Positions 22,901 to 29,879 of a stretch of DNA of 64,000 nt are shown piece by piece. The stretch comes from Anniella stebbinsi (taxonomy: Eukaryota; Chordata; Lepidosauria; Squamata; Anniellidae), in the NCBI GenBank assembly GCA_029215795.1, contig JARDYH010000001.1, positions 399,689,154-399,753,153 on the forward strand. The letters are read 5' to 3'. Numbering within the stretch: position 1 is the stretch's first letter; each line of letters opens with the position of its first letter. Under the pieces are notes generated by a model, which searched no databases, was not told the DNA's origin, and worked only from the letters and a program-made list of their open reading frames with translations. The position numbers were made by a program, and so were the translations under genes.

Positions 22901-25116
22901 CTCAGCTAGCATGAGCAAAACTGGCCATGCTAGCTGGGGATAATGGCATTTGTAGTCCAACACAATTGAGGAAGGCTGCCGTACCTGACCAGAAGATTGG
23001 GTTAATCATAGCTAGTCAAATTGCAGCGCAGATTATAGCGCAGTTAAGTTGTGTGGGATCCAGAAATCTTCCCTTAAATTCAAGTCTTTGGAGAAATTTT
23101 GCATTTCTTTCTCTCTCAAGATGTAATATATTTCTGAGGAAATAGTACTCCTTTCCCTGATGGGCTCTAGTCAACAAAAGCTTATGCCCTAATAAATGTA
23201 CCAGTCTGTCAGGTGCTACAAAATCCTGCTTGTGATGACTCAAACAGATATCCCTCTGGAATTCCTCCCACCTACCCCAAGTAGTTTCTTTGGGATTTTC
23301 AGGTAACCCAGGGTAGAAAGGGGTAAAAGGATAAAAACTTTTGATGTATCCATGTTAGTTCATAACCTAATACTCTGGTTTTATGTGTGATCTCACAAAC
23401 ATAAAACAGGATTTCTATTTTTCTTTTATGAATGCACGATAGCTAAATTTAGACCATAACAAATGTGGTTTGATGATGTCCCTTTTAATGGTGGCATGTC
23501 ATAATATTTTCGCAGCCCTTTGAAATTATGCTGTTTTTTTCTCACAGGACCAAGGATTGTTAACATTCCACAGGAGAGAGGGGTCAACACAAGAGTCGGT
23601 TAAGCAAATCTGTCTCAGGAATTCTTCTTCAGCAATGGTAATGATACGTTTGATCGTCTCAAATGGTTTAACTTTTTAAATGTAAATGTGGGTTCGGCAA
23701 TTAGGGACAATACCTGGACCTTCATCAGCAAAATGCTGTTGGTGTAAAGGTATATTTTCACACATGTCCTGCGGCATGTTCGTTCTGGTGCGTAATTTGG
23801 GGCATTAACATTAGATACCTAGATTGAGGTGTATCTGCCTTTCTCTGTCCATGAGGAAAGGGTTAACTCCCACTTCTGTAGAAGGCCAATCAAAAAATAT
23901 TGTAGATACCAGGAAGGAGCGGAAACTTCTTTTCAGTCTTGGTTCTGCCTTCTACCAAAAAGTAGGGTTGCTCTCATGTTTTCTTATTTTATCATCTACC
24001 GTCGTTTCTCCATGAAGGAAAGTAGGATTGTCAAGGGACCTTCTTTGCAGGGGCGAGAGAGAGGCTGTCTCCACCTCACCCTACCCTGCTCCCTTTCCTC
24101 TCCTGATGTGTATGACATTGCTTTTTTATTTAAAGGACTTCCTTAGAGCCAACTTAGGTTAGGGCAATGGGTTTTCCTATCCTCCACCCTTGATTTCTCC
24201 CATCTCCTACTAGAGGACTGCTCACTGGGCACTGAATGCATGCCTCCATCTTCTGTATCAAGGAAGCCCATCCCATAGTTTCCAGCGTACTGTGGCTTAG
24301 ACAGCAGCAGGACGCATGGTGCCAAAGAAGCTCCAAAATATCTTCCCACATGGAAGCTTAACAAAGGAACCCTGTTTACTCTTGAGGAGGTGTTAGTGAT
24401 GTTGGAAAGCTTAACACCTTCTTCCAGGATTGAGCCAAGGAATAAATGCAGGAGGACCTGGGCTTGTAGAGTTTCAGTCTCAAGTTTTTATTGTTTGTAG
24501 CCAATGGCCATCACAATACAAACACGAAGCACGCAAGTATAAAACAGAAACACGTTTGATACAATAAAACAAGAGTACAACAAAATGATCGGGATTTCAA
24601 ACATTCTTTCTGTTTAACCCCCCCTAAGACTTGACAGTAGCATAGTTTAGAAAGGCTGCTCTTATCTTTCTTGCAGCTAGCACAAATAAAGCTATCCTAC
24701 AGCTGATGAGTTTCTGCAAGCCTTAGTGAAGGGGTGAAAATCAGGTGTAGATCTAAAGGCCTAATTCATTCAGTCGGCAGTTATCCACTCTTGGCGGAGT
24801 CATTTCCTAGGGCATCTTAATGAATTGATCCTGGCAGTTTTTCATATAACCCCTTGTCTCAGTGCCTCTCAGACCCTGTTTTTTATAAAGTTCTGTTTCT
24901 AGTTGCTCTGAGCAGAGCTAGGTCCAAGTTGTCCCATCTCTCCAAGAAATACTCTACCATTTTTTCTGTGAAGATATTTTAGTGGCTAATAATAAAATTC
25001 TACTTGCTTCACAGGAGATTTGTCATGCCATTGATGAAGCTAAATCAACAAGACATCAGCAGAAGTTGGTGAAACAAGCATCTCTAAAATTAAGCAGACC
25101 ACAGCAGCAGCATTAG
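1..25116 (+). CDS. VPS13C: VPS13C, 3' part: 21 coding exons to the stop codon
   Basis: VPS13 proteins are rod-like bridges that move bulk phospholipid between organelles. VPS13C acts between ER and late endosome/lysosome or lipid droplets, and human loss of function causes early-onset parkinsonism (established knowledge). I joined exons 1-221, 356-482, 1112-1347, 1861-2011, 3425-3565, 4504-4585, 4687-4756, 5378-5489, 7065-7178, 9804-9943, 10448-10529, 11057-11170, 12231-12306, 12543-12706, 13735-13780, 15210-15333, 16551-16665, 20602-20693, 21814-21937, 23548-23637 and 25015-25116. All introns are GT..AG and the frame stays open for 840 residues to TAG. Domain order: end of SHR-BD/adaptor-binding region (about residues 1-250), VPS13 C-terminal region (about 250-490), ATG2-C-like helices (about 490-670), PH-like domain (about 706-830). 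The PH-like region (IKEVEILGH) and the C-terminus fit VPS13C and differ from VPS13A as I remember it. The N-terminal bulk lies upstream of the window. Confidence 0.93.
356..482 (+). CDS. VPS13C: VPS13C exon b, SHR-BD region
   Basis: The acceptor is TTGATGCAG and the donor is AAG/GTACTC. The exon encodes [10 protein letters not shown], a hallmark of the VPS13 SHR-BD domain, and ends at a codon boundary. The intron before it is only 134 bp. Confidence 0.92.
853..1066 (+). mobile_element. CR1/L3-type LINE 3' tail (dispersed repeat)
   Basis: This is the first of four related copies in the window (others at 30785, 32888 and 52248). All share GGTTGGCCACT, GTGAACAG and CTGGACTAGATGGA, then GATCCAGCA, and end in a TTATGTTCT motif. 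The 52248 copy extends further 5'. The ending resembles CR1/L3-group LINE tails found across reptiles; the family name is inferred. Confidence 0.6.
1112..1347 (+). CDS. VPS13C: VPS13C exon c, SHR-BD region
   Basis: Acceptor AATCCAG, donor CAG/GTACAT. At 79 codons this is the second longest exon in the window. It encodes [19 protein letters not shown] and [16 protein letters not shown], beta-rich repeats of the adaptor-binding domain. It ends two bases into an Arg/Ser-type junction codon completed by the next exon. Confidence 0.93.
1861..2011 (+). CDS. VPS13C: VPS13C exon d, end of SHR-BD region
   Basis: The acceptor TTCCTTGCAG has a good pyrimidine tract and the donor is GAG/GTATGC. It encodes [15 protein letters not shown] and the KIDNNFE tail and ends on a codon boundary. 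Confidence 0.92.
2012..3424. other. VPS13C intron with unexplained 252-codon antisense open frame
   Basis: A 1.4-kb intron. The stretch 2115-2873 is open on the minus strand for 252 codons with no recognised domain. The 2940-3300 part has CATAGGGACGTGCGAATC, which resembles the terminus of the hAT-like element at 48663. I recognise no complete repeat boundaries. Confidence 0.4.
3425..3565 (+). CDS. VPS13C: VPS13C exon e
   Basis: The exon is in phase 0 at both ends (47 codons), with acceptor CATTTTCAG and donor CAG/GTACAA. It encodes [34 protein letters not shown], a conserved beta-sheet stretch that follows the SHR-BD domain. Confidence 0.93.
3681..4158 (-). mobile_element. L2-like LINE 3' end
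   Basis: It begins with (ATTT)n, then TAGCCGAAGCTCTCTGGG and an A-rich tail region. Further in comes the antisense of the reverse-transcriptase C-terminus. The plus-strand copy at 33905 shows the same sequence in coding orientation, which fixes the minus strand here. Confidence 0.75.
4504..4585 (+). CDS. VPS13C: VPS13C exon f
   Basis: It encodes [20 protein letters not shown]. The acceptor (ACTCCCTTGAAG) has a weak AAG end but is the only AG that keeps the frame. The donor is CTG/GTAATA, and the last G is completed to a Glu codon by the next exon. Confidence 0.9.
4687..4756 (+). CDS. VPS13C: VPS13C exon g
   Basis: A 70-nt exon with acceptor TTTTTTCTTAG. The donor is placed at GTAAGT (4757), so the exon ends with AA and the Lys codon is finished by the next exon. 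It encodes [20 protein letters not shown]. Confidence 0.91.
5378..5489 (+). CDS. VPS13C: VPS13C exon h, start of VPS13 C-terminal region
   Basis: Acceptor TTTTCTTTAG, donor AGG/GTAATG. It encodes [18 protein letters not shown] followed by [11 protein letters not shown], the conserved amphipathic stretch of VPS13A/C. Confidence 0.93.
5722..5960 (-). mobile_element. L2-like LINE 3' tail fragment
   Basis: It carries CATAGCCGAAGCTCTCTGGG after a TTTATTACATTTATA lead and an A-rich tail with many AATATAC repeats. It is truncated before any coding part. Confidence 0.65.
6325..6462. mobile_element. palindromic hAT-type MITE fragment
   Basis: It contains GGGGAGGGCAACTTG...CCATCAGCCCTGGCCAGC...GGGAGTTGTC...GTAGCCCTCCCCTGTTG. 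The two ends are roughly inverted (GGGAGGGC / GCCCTCCCC). Similar short palindromic elements with CTCCCATCA cores are common in squamates and other amniotes. Confidence 0.5.
7065..7178 (+). CDS. VPS13C: VPS13C exon i
   Basis: A symmetric 38-codon exon (acceptor TTTTAACAG, donor AAG/GTACGT) encoding [25 protein letters not shown] 39-bp tandem duplication begins 9 nt after the exon end, inside the intron. Confidence 0.93.
7188..7265. repeat. 39-bp tandem duplication just inside an intron
   Basis: Two identical 39-bp copies (7188-7226 and 7227-7265) begin with GCGCAAAACGAGCC. The first starts 9 nt after the end of the exon at 7065-7178. The donor GTACGT is not duplicated. Confidence 0.9.
8545..8655 (+). 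mobile_element. 5S rRNA-derived SINE fragment
   Basis: GGCCTGGTCAGTGTCTGG followed by ATGGGAGACCACCTGG matches the 3' half of 5S rRNA (box C region) with a few changes. It is followed by a CCTTGAGTTCCATG...AGACAGGAAATAAA tail of SINE type. The 5' half of 5S is absent, so this is not a functional 5S gene. Confidence 0.55.
8667..9308. mobile_element. 642-bp TIR DNA transposon, non-autonomous
   Basis: It starts CTCCATCACACC and ends with the inverted GGTGTGATGGAG. A second copy lies in inverse orientation at 31208-31839, and the two share most of the interior (GCATCACATGAG-type, AAGCAATCTCTCCCAGC and CAGTCTGGTTG segments, read on opposite strands). It includes a C-homopolymer near 8686. No coding capacity is seen. 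Confidence 0.7.
9804..9943 (+). CDS. VPS13C: VPS13C exon j
   Basis: Acceptor TCTTGTTAG, donor CAA/GTGAGT. It encodes [12 protein letters not shown] followed by [20 protein letters not shown] 21-bp duplication (9938-9958 and 9959-9979) copies the donor, giving a second GTGAGT at 9965. Use of the second donor would place an in-frame TGA at 9945, so the proximal donor must be the productive one. Confidence 0.92.
9938..9979 (+). repeat. 21-bp tandem duplication containing a 5' splice site
   Basis: Unit ATTCAAGTGAGTAGATCAAGC occurs twice back to back, at 9938 and 9959, so CAA/GTGAGT donors exist at 9944 and 9965. The distal donor would bring TGA (9945-9947) into frame. Confidence 0.92.
10448..10529 (+). 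CDS. VPS13C: VPS13C exon k
   Basis: Acceptor ATTCTTTCAG, donor CAA/GTAAGT. It encodes [23 protein letters not shown], an alpha-helical segment before the ATG2-C-like part. Confidence 0.92.
10772..10965 (+). mobile_element. tRNA-derived SINE
   Basis: An A-box-like TAGCTCAGTGGGATAGAGC and a B-box-like GGTTTGATCC are followed by the body (CTGCCTGAGACCCTGGAG, TGGCCTAGATGGACCAA). The head resembles a tRNA but the rest is SINE-specific. It is inserted in a VPS13C intron in sense orientation. Confidence 0.8.
11057..11170 (+). CDS. VPS13C: VPS13C exon l, start of ATG2-C-like region
   Basis: A symmetric 38-codon exon (acceptor ATATTTCAG, donor CAG/GTATGA). It encodes [19 protein letters not shown] and [10 protein letters not shown], the most conserved signature of VPS13 C-termini. 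In this family it marks the amphipathic helices that bind lipid droplets and membranes. Confidence 0.95.
12231..12306 (+). CDS. VPS13C: VPS13C exon m, ATG2-C-like region
   Basis: It encodes [20 protein letters not shown]. Acceptor TTTCTCTCTAG, donor GTGG/GTATGT, with one base carried over into a Gly codon. Confidence 0.94.
12543..12706 (+). CDS. VPS13C: VPS13C exon n, ATG2-C-like region
   Basis: It encodes [16 protein letters not shown] and [22 protein letters not shown]. Acceptor TTGGCTGACAG, donor CGG/GTGTGT. The glycine-rich helices resemble the C-terminal ATG2 homology region. Confidence 0.95.
13527..13550. repeat. (GT)n microsatellite
   Basis: An uninterrupted run of about 12 GT dinucleotides in the intron before the 46-nt exon. 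Confidence 0.9.
13735..13780 (+). CDS. VPS13C: VPS13C exon o (46-nt micro-type exon)
   Basis: A small exon encoding [15 protein letters not shown], with acceptor TTCTTTTTAAG and donor AAG/GTAAGC. It is too short to be found by ORF length. It is supported by exact frame continuity with both neighbours and by the family motif. Confidence 0.94.
13869..13935 (-). mobile_element. L2-like LINE 3' terminus, short fragment
   Basis: TTATTTATTTATTGCATTTC, then CAATAGCCGAAGTTCTCTGG. Only the terminal part of the element is present. Confidence 0.6.
14613..14932 (-). mobile_element. L2-like LINE 3' end
   Basis: It has the same layout as the copy at 3681: (ATTT)n, TAGCCGAAGCTCTCTGGGC, A-rich region, then antisense coding GGAGCTCATTCCACAGC and GAGAAGGCCCTCCTCC. 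It is truncated at its 5' side. Confidence 0.75.
15210..15333 (+). CDS. VPS13C: VPS13C exon p, ATG2-C-like core
   Basis: It encodes [15 protein letters not shown] followed by [19 protein letters not shown], the segment shared between VPS13 and ATG2 C-termini. Acceptor CCGGGCAG, donor GAG/GTAAAA. Confidence 0.95.
16551..16665 (+). CDS. VPS13C: VPS13C exon q, linker to PH-like domain
   Basis: It encodes [15 protein letters not shown] followed by DGIIRPYDR, the conserved linker between the ATG2-C-like helices and the PH-like domain. Acceptor TCTTTGACAG, donor GAG/GTAGGC. It is followed by a 3.9-kb intron, the longest in the window. Confidence 0.95.
16666..20601. other. longest VPS13C intron; mostly unique AT-rich sequence
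   Basis: A 3.9-kb intron between the linker exon and the PH-like domain. Apart from the TAGA-type microsatellite near 19.92 kb I see no clear mobile element, and the 18.2-19.1 kb part is markedly AT-rich. No conserved exon-like open frame with splice sites was found. Confidence 0.5.
19916..20012. repeat. (TAGA)n microsatellite
   Basis: About 20 TAGA/GATA tetranucleotides with two interruptions (TAGAGATAGA and GATGATAG). Confidence 0.92.
20602..20693 (+). CDS. VPS13C: VPS13C exon r, PH-like domain
   Basis: It encodes [20 protein letters not shown] and VVVTNR, the first strands of the PH-like domain. Acceptor CATTCTAG, donor CAG/GTATTG. Confidence 0.92.
21022..21260 (+). mobile_element. tRNA-derived SINE (second family)
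   Basis: The tRNA-like head GGTGTGGTAGAGCGGTTAGA is followed by a TTTTAGTCCCCACTCGGCC B-box region and the body GGGACAGTCACTGCCTCTCA. The tail is GAATATAAATGTAAGG. It is the intact reference for the split copy at 31085/31841 and the minus copy at 56345. Confidence 0.8.
21390..21413. repeat. (AAAT)n microsatellite
   Basis: Six repeats of AAAT-type tetranucleotide close to the SINE end. Confidence 0.8.
21814..21937 (+). CDS. VPS13C: VPS13C exon s, PH-like domain
   Basis: It encodes [26 protein letters not shown] and NVLRIFVK. The IKEVEILGH motif matches VPS13C and is absent from the VPS13A C-terminus as I remember it. Acceptor TTGAACTAG, donor AAG/GTAGAG. Confidence 0.93.
22294..22690 (-). 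mobile_element. L2-like LINE 3' end, diverged
   Basis: CATAGCCAAAGCTCTCTGAG, then the antisense coding segment with CTTAGGGTCCGGGCAG and a longer 5' extension than the other minus copies (to about 22690). The A-rich region is deleted. Confidence 0.65.
22845..22982. mobile_element. palindromic hAT-type MITE
   Basis: It begins ACTTCCCCAACCAGGTGG and ends AATTGAGGAAGGCTG. The inner arms ACAGCTCCCATCACC and GGCATTTGTAGTC face each other around GGCCATGCTAGCTGG. The layout matches a MITE class widespread in reptiles; the superfamily is inferred. Confidence 0.6.
23155..23240 (+). repeat. dispersed repeat with AAAAGCTTATGCC motif
   Basis: AGTCAACAAAAGCTTATGCC, then TAATAAATGTACCAGTCTG and CAGGTGCTACAAAATCCTG. 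A related element lies at 28393-28505 in inverse orientation (TGTCAGTCTGTTGTTACAGC ... AATCTTATGCC). The family is widely dispersed in amniotes; I do not name it. Confidence 0.5.
23548..23637 (+). CDS. VPS13C: VPS13C exon t, PH-like domain
   Basis: A symmetric 30-codon exon encoding [20 protein letters not shown], the last strands of the PH-like fold. Acceptor TTCTCACAG, donor ATG/GTAATG. It appears less conserved than the preceding exons. Confidence 0.9.
25015..25116 (+). CDS. VPS13C: VPS13C terminal coding exon with stop
   Basis: It encodes the C-terminal helix [18 protein letters not shown] and a tail ending SRPQQQH, then TAG at 25114-25116. Acceptor GCTTCACAG. The helix is the expected last element of the PH-like domain; the final few residues differ from the mammalian tail. 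Confidence 0.92.
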   Translation, partial: EICHAIDEAKSTRHQQKLVKQASLKLSRPQQQH

Positions 25117-25247
25117 CCACGGTTGCCTTTGAATTCTCTAGAAACCATCTGAATTCATGGTGTTCCTCAGCTTTTGGTTTAGCTCTTTAGATCGATCTTT
25201 ACCTGAAAATTATTTCTTTACCATACTTCCATATTGTTTATGTAAAT

Positions 25248-25253
25248 AATAAA
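25248..25253 (+). promoter_or_regulatory. proximal poly(A) signal AATAAA
   Basis: A canonical hexamer 132 nt after the stop codon, followed by TG-rich CTCTGTGATT. It would give a very short 3' UTR. Confidence 0.5.
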
Positions 25254-25744
25254 CTCTGTGATTCAGATAACGGAAGAAGGAATTTTTTTACAATTCCTTC
25301 TGCTTTACTTTTCAATCTCCCTAAAAATTGTCCAAAATCATTTCTGCTACAATAGGAAATAAATTTTAAGCCAGCATTTGTTTGAATAGATGAATGAACC
25401 ATCCTCCTCACAAATCTGCTTGTAATGTACGGAGATAGCTTTTTAATAGAGAAAATCCATGTCTACCTGACAATCCAGTGAGTTAATGGAGTGTTGCATA
25501 ATAGTAAAATCAGAGTTAAAAGAATGCACATCTGCACTAGTGATGATACCTTATTCATGCCAATCAATATAGAGACTTTAGTTACATTCATATTGCATAT
25601 ATTTAGGTTTATATAATATATAAAAATGTATATTTAGCTTAAGATTTTTGGTTTCAAAATACATCACTGTTTGGGACAGGGATGAGAGGCACAGAGTTTC
25701 CAAAAGGTGTTCCGGCTGATATAAATAAAATCAATTGGGTTAGG

Positions 25745-25827
25745 TTGCAATCCTGTGCATGTTTAGACAGAAAAAAGCCCTGGGAGTTGTAGGACTTTTT
25801 TCTGTCTAAGCATGCATAGGATTGCAC
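25745..25827. mobile_element. short palindromic MITE in the 3' UTR
   Basis: TGCAATCCTGTGCATGTTTA ... TAAGCATGCATAGGATTGCA form about 35-bp inverted arms around AAAAAGCCCTGGGAGTTGTA. Fragments of the same family occur at 22708, 30749, 48120 and 50540. If transcribed it would fold as a strong hairpin. Confidence 0.7.
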
Positions 25828-26681
25828 CCTTCGGGTCATAGTGGACTTCACACAATTAAACATATAATTGTAGAAAGCTTAAGTGAAACTATTCACACTA
25901 TCATTGACGGGTAAAACTATTTCACTATCCCAGCACTTGAATCTTGCGTGGAATTTTGGGCTGCACTCCAACAAGGCACATGTGCAGGCAGAGAAGCTGG
26001 GCGCTAGGTCATTTGGAGTACTCTGTTTACAGGAGCCGGTGCGCACTTTCACAGCTGGGGTGTTCTTAAGCAGGCCTCGTTTCCAGGCTAGATAGTAAAT
26101 CATGTACACCAGCTGTCAGATTTTTGCTTCACAAATGAAGGGATCTCTGTCTAAACCTTTATATTTCTTTATAATATGCGAACAGTTAATATGTTTAGCA
26201 TTTATGTGGCCAAAGCTATGCTGACCACATTTGTGGTTTCAGTGTTCTCATGTTAAATTACAGAAGACTAAATGTATCAATCAGAGACAAAGGGGTTTTA
26301 AGCAAAGACGATTCAGATCTAATGTATATCTGCCTCTTGCATAAATCAGGTGCTCTTCTGTGATTTCATACCAAATCACGAGAATAGTGTTATTTACCTT
26401 AGTAAAAGGTGGCTACCCAAGCTGGAAGTGTGTTGCCCAAGTATTGATTGTTTTTTTAAGGAAACACTCTTTTGGGGTAACTTTATTTTTAGGGTGAATT
26501 CCTACATATCATTATGTTGTTACCTAGGATAATAAAGCCGCCATAACCCTTTACGGCTGGCATGTTCCTTAGCAGATCAATGCTCAAGCCTAGCCAGGAA
26601 GTATGTTTTTGGCTATGCATCACATAAAATGTACTTTTTTGATGTGTTTCCTTTACTTTTGTAACATGTATAATACTGCCA

Positions 26682-26687
26682 AATAAA
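26682..26687 (+). promoter_or_regulatory. distal poly(A) signal AATAAA
   Basis: A hexamer in CCAAATAAAAATAG, followed about 25 nt downstream by the T/GT-rich CTGTGTCTTTC. This is the best-formed poly(A) site after the gene. Confidence 0.5.
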
Positions 26688-26710
26688 AATAGATTTTATA
26701 TGCAGCTGAC

Positions 26711-28392
26711 TGTGTCTTTCATGGCAAACTGTTGATGGGATGGTATTACCAAATTGATATACAGCCAAAGAATTTTAATAAAATTGCATTGCAAAAGACC
26801 AAACAAAGGACACTTAGGTTACTCAGCCTACAAAGGGATGGGTGGTTTTCTCTTAAACTTTTTGTTGTTGCTTTCCACAAGATGGTAGTGTTTACTCACT
26901 ACTGCAATTGATATTTAAGTCTTTCTCTTGCATTGGCAAAACAAGGTTTAAGAGGTTGTACAGAATGCATGGCACAGAGGTGTGCATCATGAAATTGTTG
27001 CAACTACTAGAAGACATTGGCCTCTATTGGGGAGATAATTCGATCCACCAGCGGTGTCTGTTCTTCTGGTGGAACAAGACCATTGGGTAAAACCTTTACA
27101 TATGTGTGGGTTGACATAAGTGGGTATCTATGCGCACATACAGCTAGGAGCATTTGCAAACCTCATTAATAAACTAACCTCAAGCTTCTCAATGCATTAA
27201 GGCTTTTTTGATCAAGAGCTGATGAAGAAAATGTTAAAGGGGTTTGGCACACTTAGCAATCATGTGGTAGAGTTGTCTGGCTTCAACCCAGAGGCCTTGT
27301 GACTTCAAAAGCGCTAAGCTACCTGTCTTTAGATAGCCGAATAGGGTCTGTGACATTATTGGCCAAACTTGAATTGTTGCACAGGTGTTTGAGGAAGGCA
27401 GAAAAAAGAGTTCCAGGTATCCAAATGGAGAGAGTTTTCTTTCTTATAAGACAGGACATGGTAGTCTCCTGATAAAATTGACCAGAGGCAGATTCACAAT
27501 CGACAACGGTGCTTTCTTTAATACAATTCACAAAGCTAGTGAAAGCTTTAAAAAACAGTTTGACTAATTCAAAGGTGTAATGTGGATAGCTTTTTAGAAA
27601 GAAAATCAACATATTCCTGGTGGATAGACCTGTTGATGGCCATTAGCCATGCTAGCCAGCTAAAGCATAGACCTCTGAATGCCAAAGGTTGGCTTCAAAG
27701 AATGGGGGAATGTCCATCTCTAGGCCTTGCTTGTGATTGCCCAGAGGCATATCGCTGGCTGCAGCTGCTGCTGGAAAAGAAATTCTTGATGAGATAGACC
27801 TTGATCTGATCTAGCTAGGCAACAACGTCCTTTGACTAACGGTTTCTGAAACAACATAGCAACCACTGCCTCTACCAACAGAGCTGAATATCCTTTGATT
27901 GGTTGCCAGTGAGGCAACTGAGCACTCATTCAAGACTCCAATATCGGGGCCACTGACCAAATGTAAGAAAGCCCCACGGTGTTATCTAACTGCATTCGGA
28001 TGCTTGAGAAGAGAGTGCTAATCTCTCAGCTAGCTGTGGTTTCCTAGAAACTGTTCTTGAAGACCTCTTTAACATCTTCAAAGTTCATAAATATGCAGGG
28101 GAAGTGGCATGAGGGACCACTGTGTGTCTCGGAAAATGAAGGAGTCTTGAACTCCTGTGCAGCAGCCAGGAGACCTTCCTTGCATTTTCATCAGGCCCAG
28201 AAATAGATCTTTTAAAAAAACTTTGTGTGAAATGCAAAGCGCTGTGCAAATAAAATGACGGCACCAGTGTGGGTTGCAGTGGAGCATTGTTGTTTTTAAG
28301 GCCTATTTGAAGTTTTACATGTTGATGCTGGCATGTAACCACAGCAATAGAAGGGGAAAGTGCGGGGCAGGGAAAACAAAACACATTTTCCA
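26711..28392. other. intergenic, unique-looking, nothing recognised
   Basis: No repeat family, splice-supported exon or conserved protein was recognised between the distal poly(A) site and the repeat at 28393. Confidence 0.4.
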
Positions 28393-28505
28393 GGGTAGCC
28401 ATGTCAGTCTGTTGTTACAGCAAAAACAACAGAGAGACTAACAAATTTATTGTGCCAGAATCTTATGCCGTCATAAATTTGTTAGCCTCTGAATGTGTCA
28501 GAGGA
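28393..28505 (-). repeat. dispersed repeat, inverse of the 23155 copy
   Basis: GTAGCCATGTCAGTCTGTTG, then AGAGACTAACAAATTTATTG and AATCTTATGCC. It is followed by AAATTTGTTAGCCTCTGAA, which is partly inverted relative to the start, suggesting a foldback remnant. Confidence 0.5.
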
Positions 28506-28737
28506 CCAACATGTGATTGAACAAGTCAATGGGGAAGTCATTATGTTGTTTTGCCTCTGCAAATTCCCCCTCCTCTGCTGGTTTGCAAGTCCCAAACATA
28601 ACATTTCCATCTCTCATTGTGGTGGGTTGGTTGCAGCACAGGCCGGCGTTTGGATTTCGAAGAGAAAGAAATGCCCTGATTTGGCTTGTATAAGCAATTT
28701 CCATCTTCCTGTCAGTTGCAGATGTAATTGAAAATAG

Positions 28738-29225
28738 AATCATAGAATCACAAAACAGTAGAGTTGGAAGGTGTCTATAATGCCATCGAGTCCAACCCCC
28801 TGCTCAATGCAGGAATCCACCTTAAAGCATCCCTGACAGATGGCTGTCCGGTTGCTACTTAAATGCCTCTAGTGTGGAAGAGCCCACCATCTCCCTAGGT
28901 CATTGGTTCCATTGTCATACTGCTCTAACTGAGTTTTTCCTGATGTCCAGCCGGAATCTGGCTTCTTGTCACTTGAGCCCATGATTCCATGTTCTGCACT
29001 CTGGGATGATCGAGAAGAGATCCTGGCCCTCCTCTGTGTGACTACCTTTTAAGTATTTGAAGAGTGTTATCATCTCTCCCTTCAATCTTCTCTTCTCCAG
29101 GCTCAACATGCCCAGTTCTTTCAGTCTCTCCGCACAGGGCTTTGTTTCCAGTCACCCGATTATCCTCCTCGTTGCCCTCCTCTGAACCCCCTCCAGCTTG
29201 TCTGCATCCTTCTTGAAGTGGTTAA
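28738..29225 (-). mobile_element. CR1 LINE 3' end
   Basis: It begins AATCATAGAATCAC (the antisense of the ATTCTATGAT terminus), then CGAGTCCAACCCCCTGCTC, GATCCTGGCCCTCCTCTGTG and CAATCTTCTCTTCTCCAGGC. These are the antisense of the last codons of CR1 reverse transcriptase and its short 3' UTR. Confidence 0.85.
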
Positions 29226-29870
29226 GAGTACTTGATGGGGTGAGAAAGGGGGGGACAGACAGGCCTGAGGGTATCTTTATAAAACAATCTAAATACATAA
29301 AACAATATAAGTACATATCACAATTATGGATCACACTTAACTTACAACACTGCTAGACCCTGATGGCTGAAAGAAAGTGCAAAGGAAGAGGAGTAAGCTG
29401 GGAGGCCTCTCTGGTCCACTGGAGGCCTCTTTTAATGAATGTGTTGCAACCATCTCTCCACCTGTGACACCACAGTATCCATCTCAATTTTTGTATTCTT
29501 CCAGGGAGGCAGTGATTAAAGATCTCTTCTCACTCTGCGGCAGGTGATCAATGGCCGCTGGCATTTGCCATTGTTGGTTTCACCAATCAGAGACTGTGGA
29601 GATCAGCAAAGACAAAAAATAAAAATAAAGTACTGGGTTAGGGGGGAGCGTAATAGCCTGCTGTGGGCTCAGTTTTGCTTTGCTTTTACGCTGCGTAGAA
29701 GACGGCAACACATTTTTATTAGCTATATTGATGACCTCATGGGGATAAATTGCATTGCCAGAGTTCTAGAGTCTGCAGAACACATCTGGCTGCATCTGTA
29801 GCTCAGAAAGAATGGGTCTTTGCACTGTATTGATCACAATGAATACATATGAAATTCATATATCTGCATT
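29226..29870. other. intergenic, nothing recognised
   Basis: Mixed sequence between the CR1 fragment and the L1-like fragment, including AT-rich stretches near 29270 and 29600. No gene or complete repeat was recognised. Confidence 0.35.
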
Positions 29871-29879
29871 TTCTAGCAA

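Larger units (their letters stand above)
25117..26710 (+). other. VPS13C: VPS13C 3' UTR (probable extent)
   Basis: AT-rich unique sequence after the stop codon. It holds two good poly(A) signals, at 25248 and 26682, and a short palindromic MITE at 25745-25827. The region contains no other gene, so a short and a long 3' UTR are both plausible. The boundary is inferred from signals only. Confidence 0.55.

Noticed and set aside
1..25116. Assignment to VPS13A instead of VPS13C
   Set aside because: The PH-like region ([17 protein letters not shown]) and the tail fit VPS13C; the VPS13A C-terminus reads differently in the same region as far as I remember it. An alignment would settle it.
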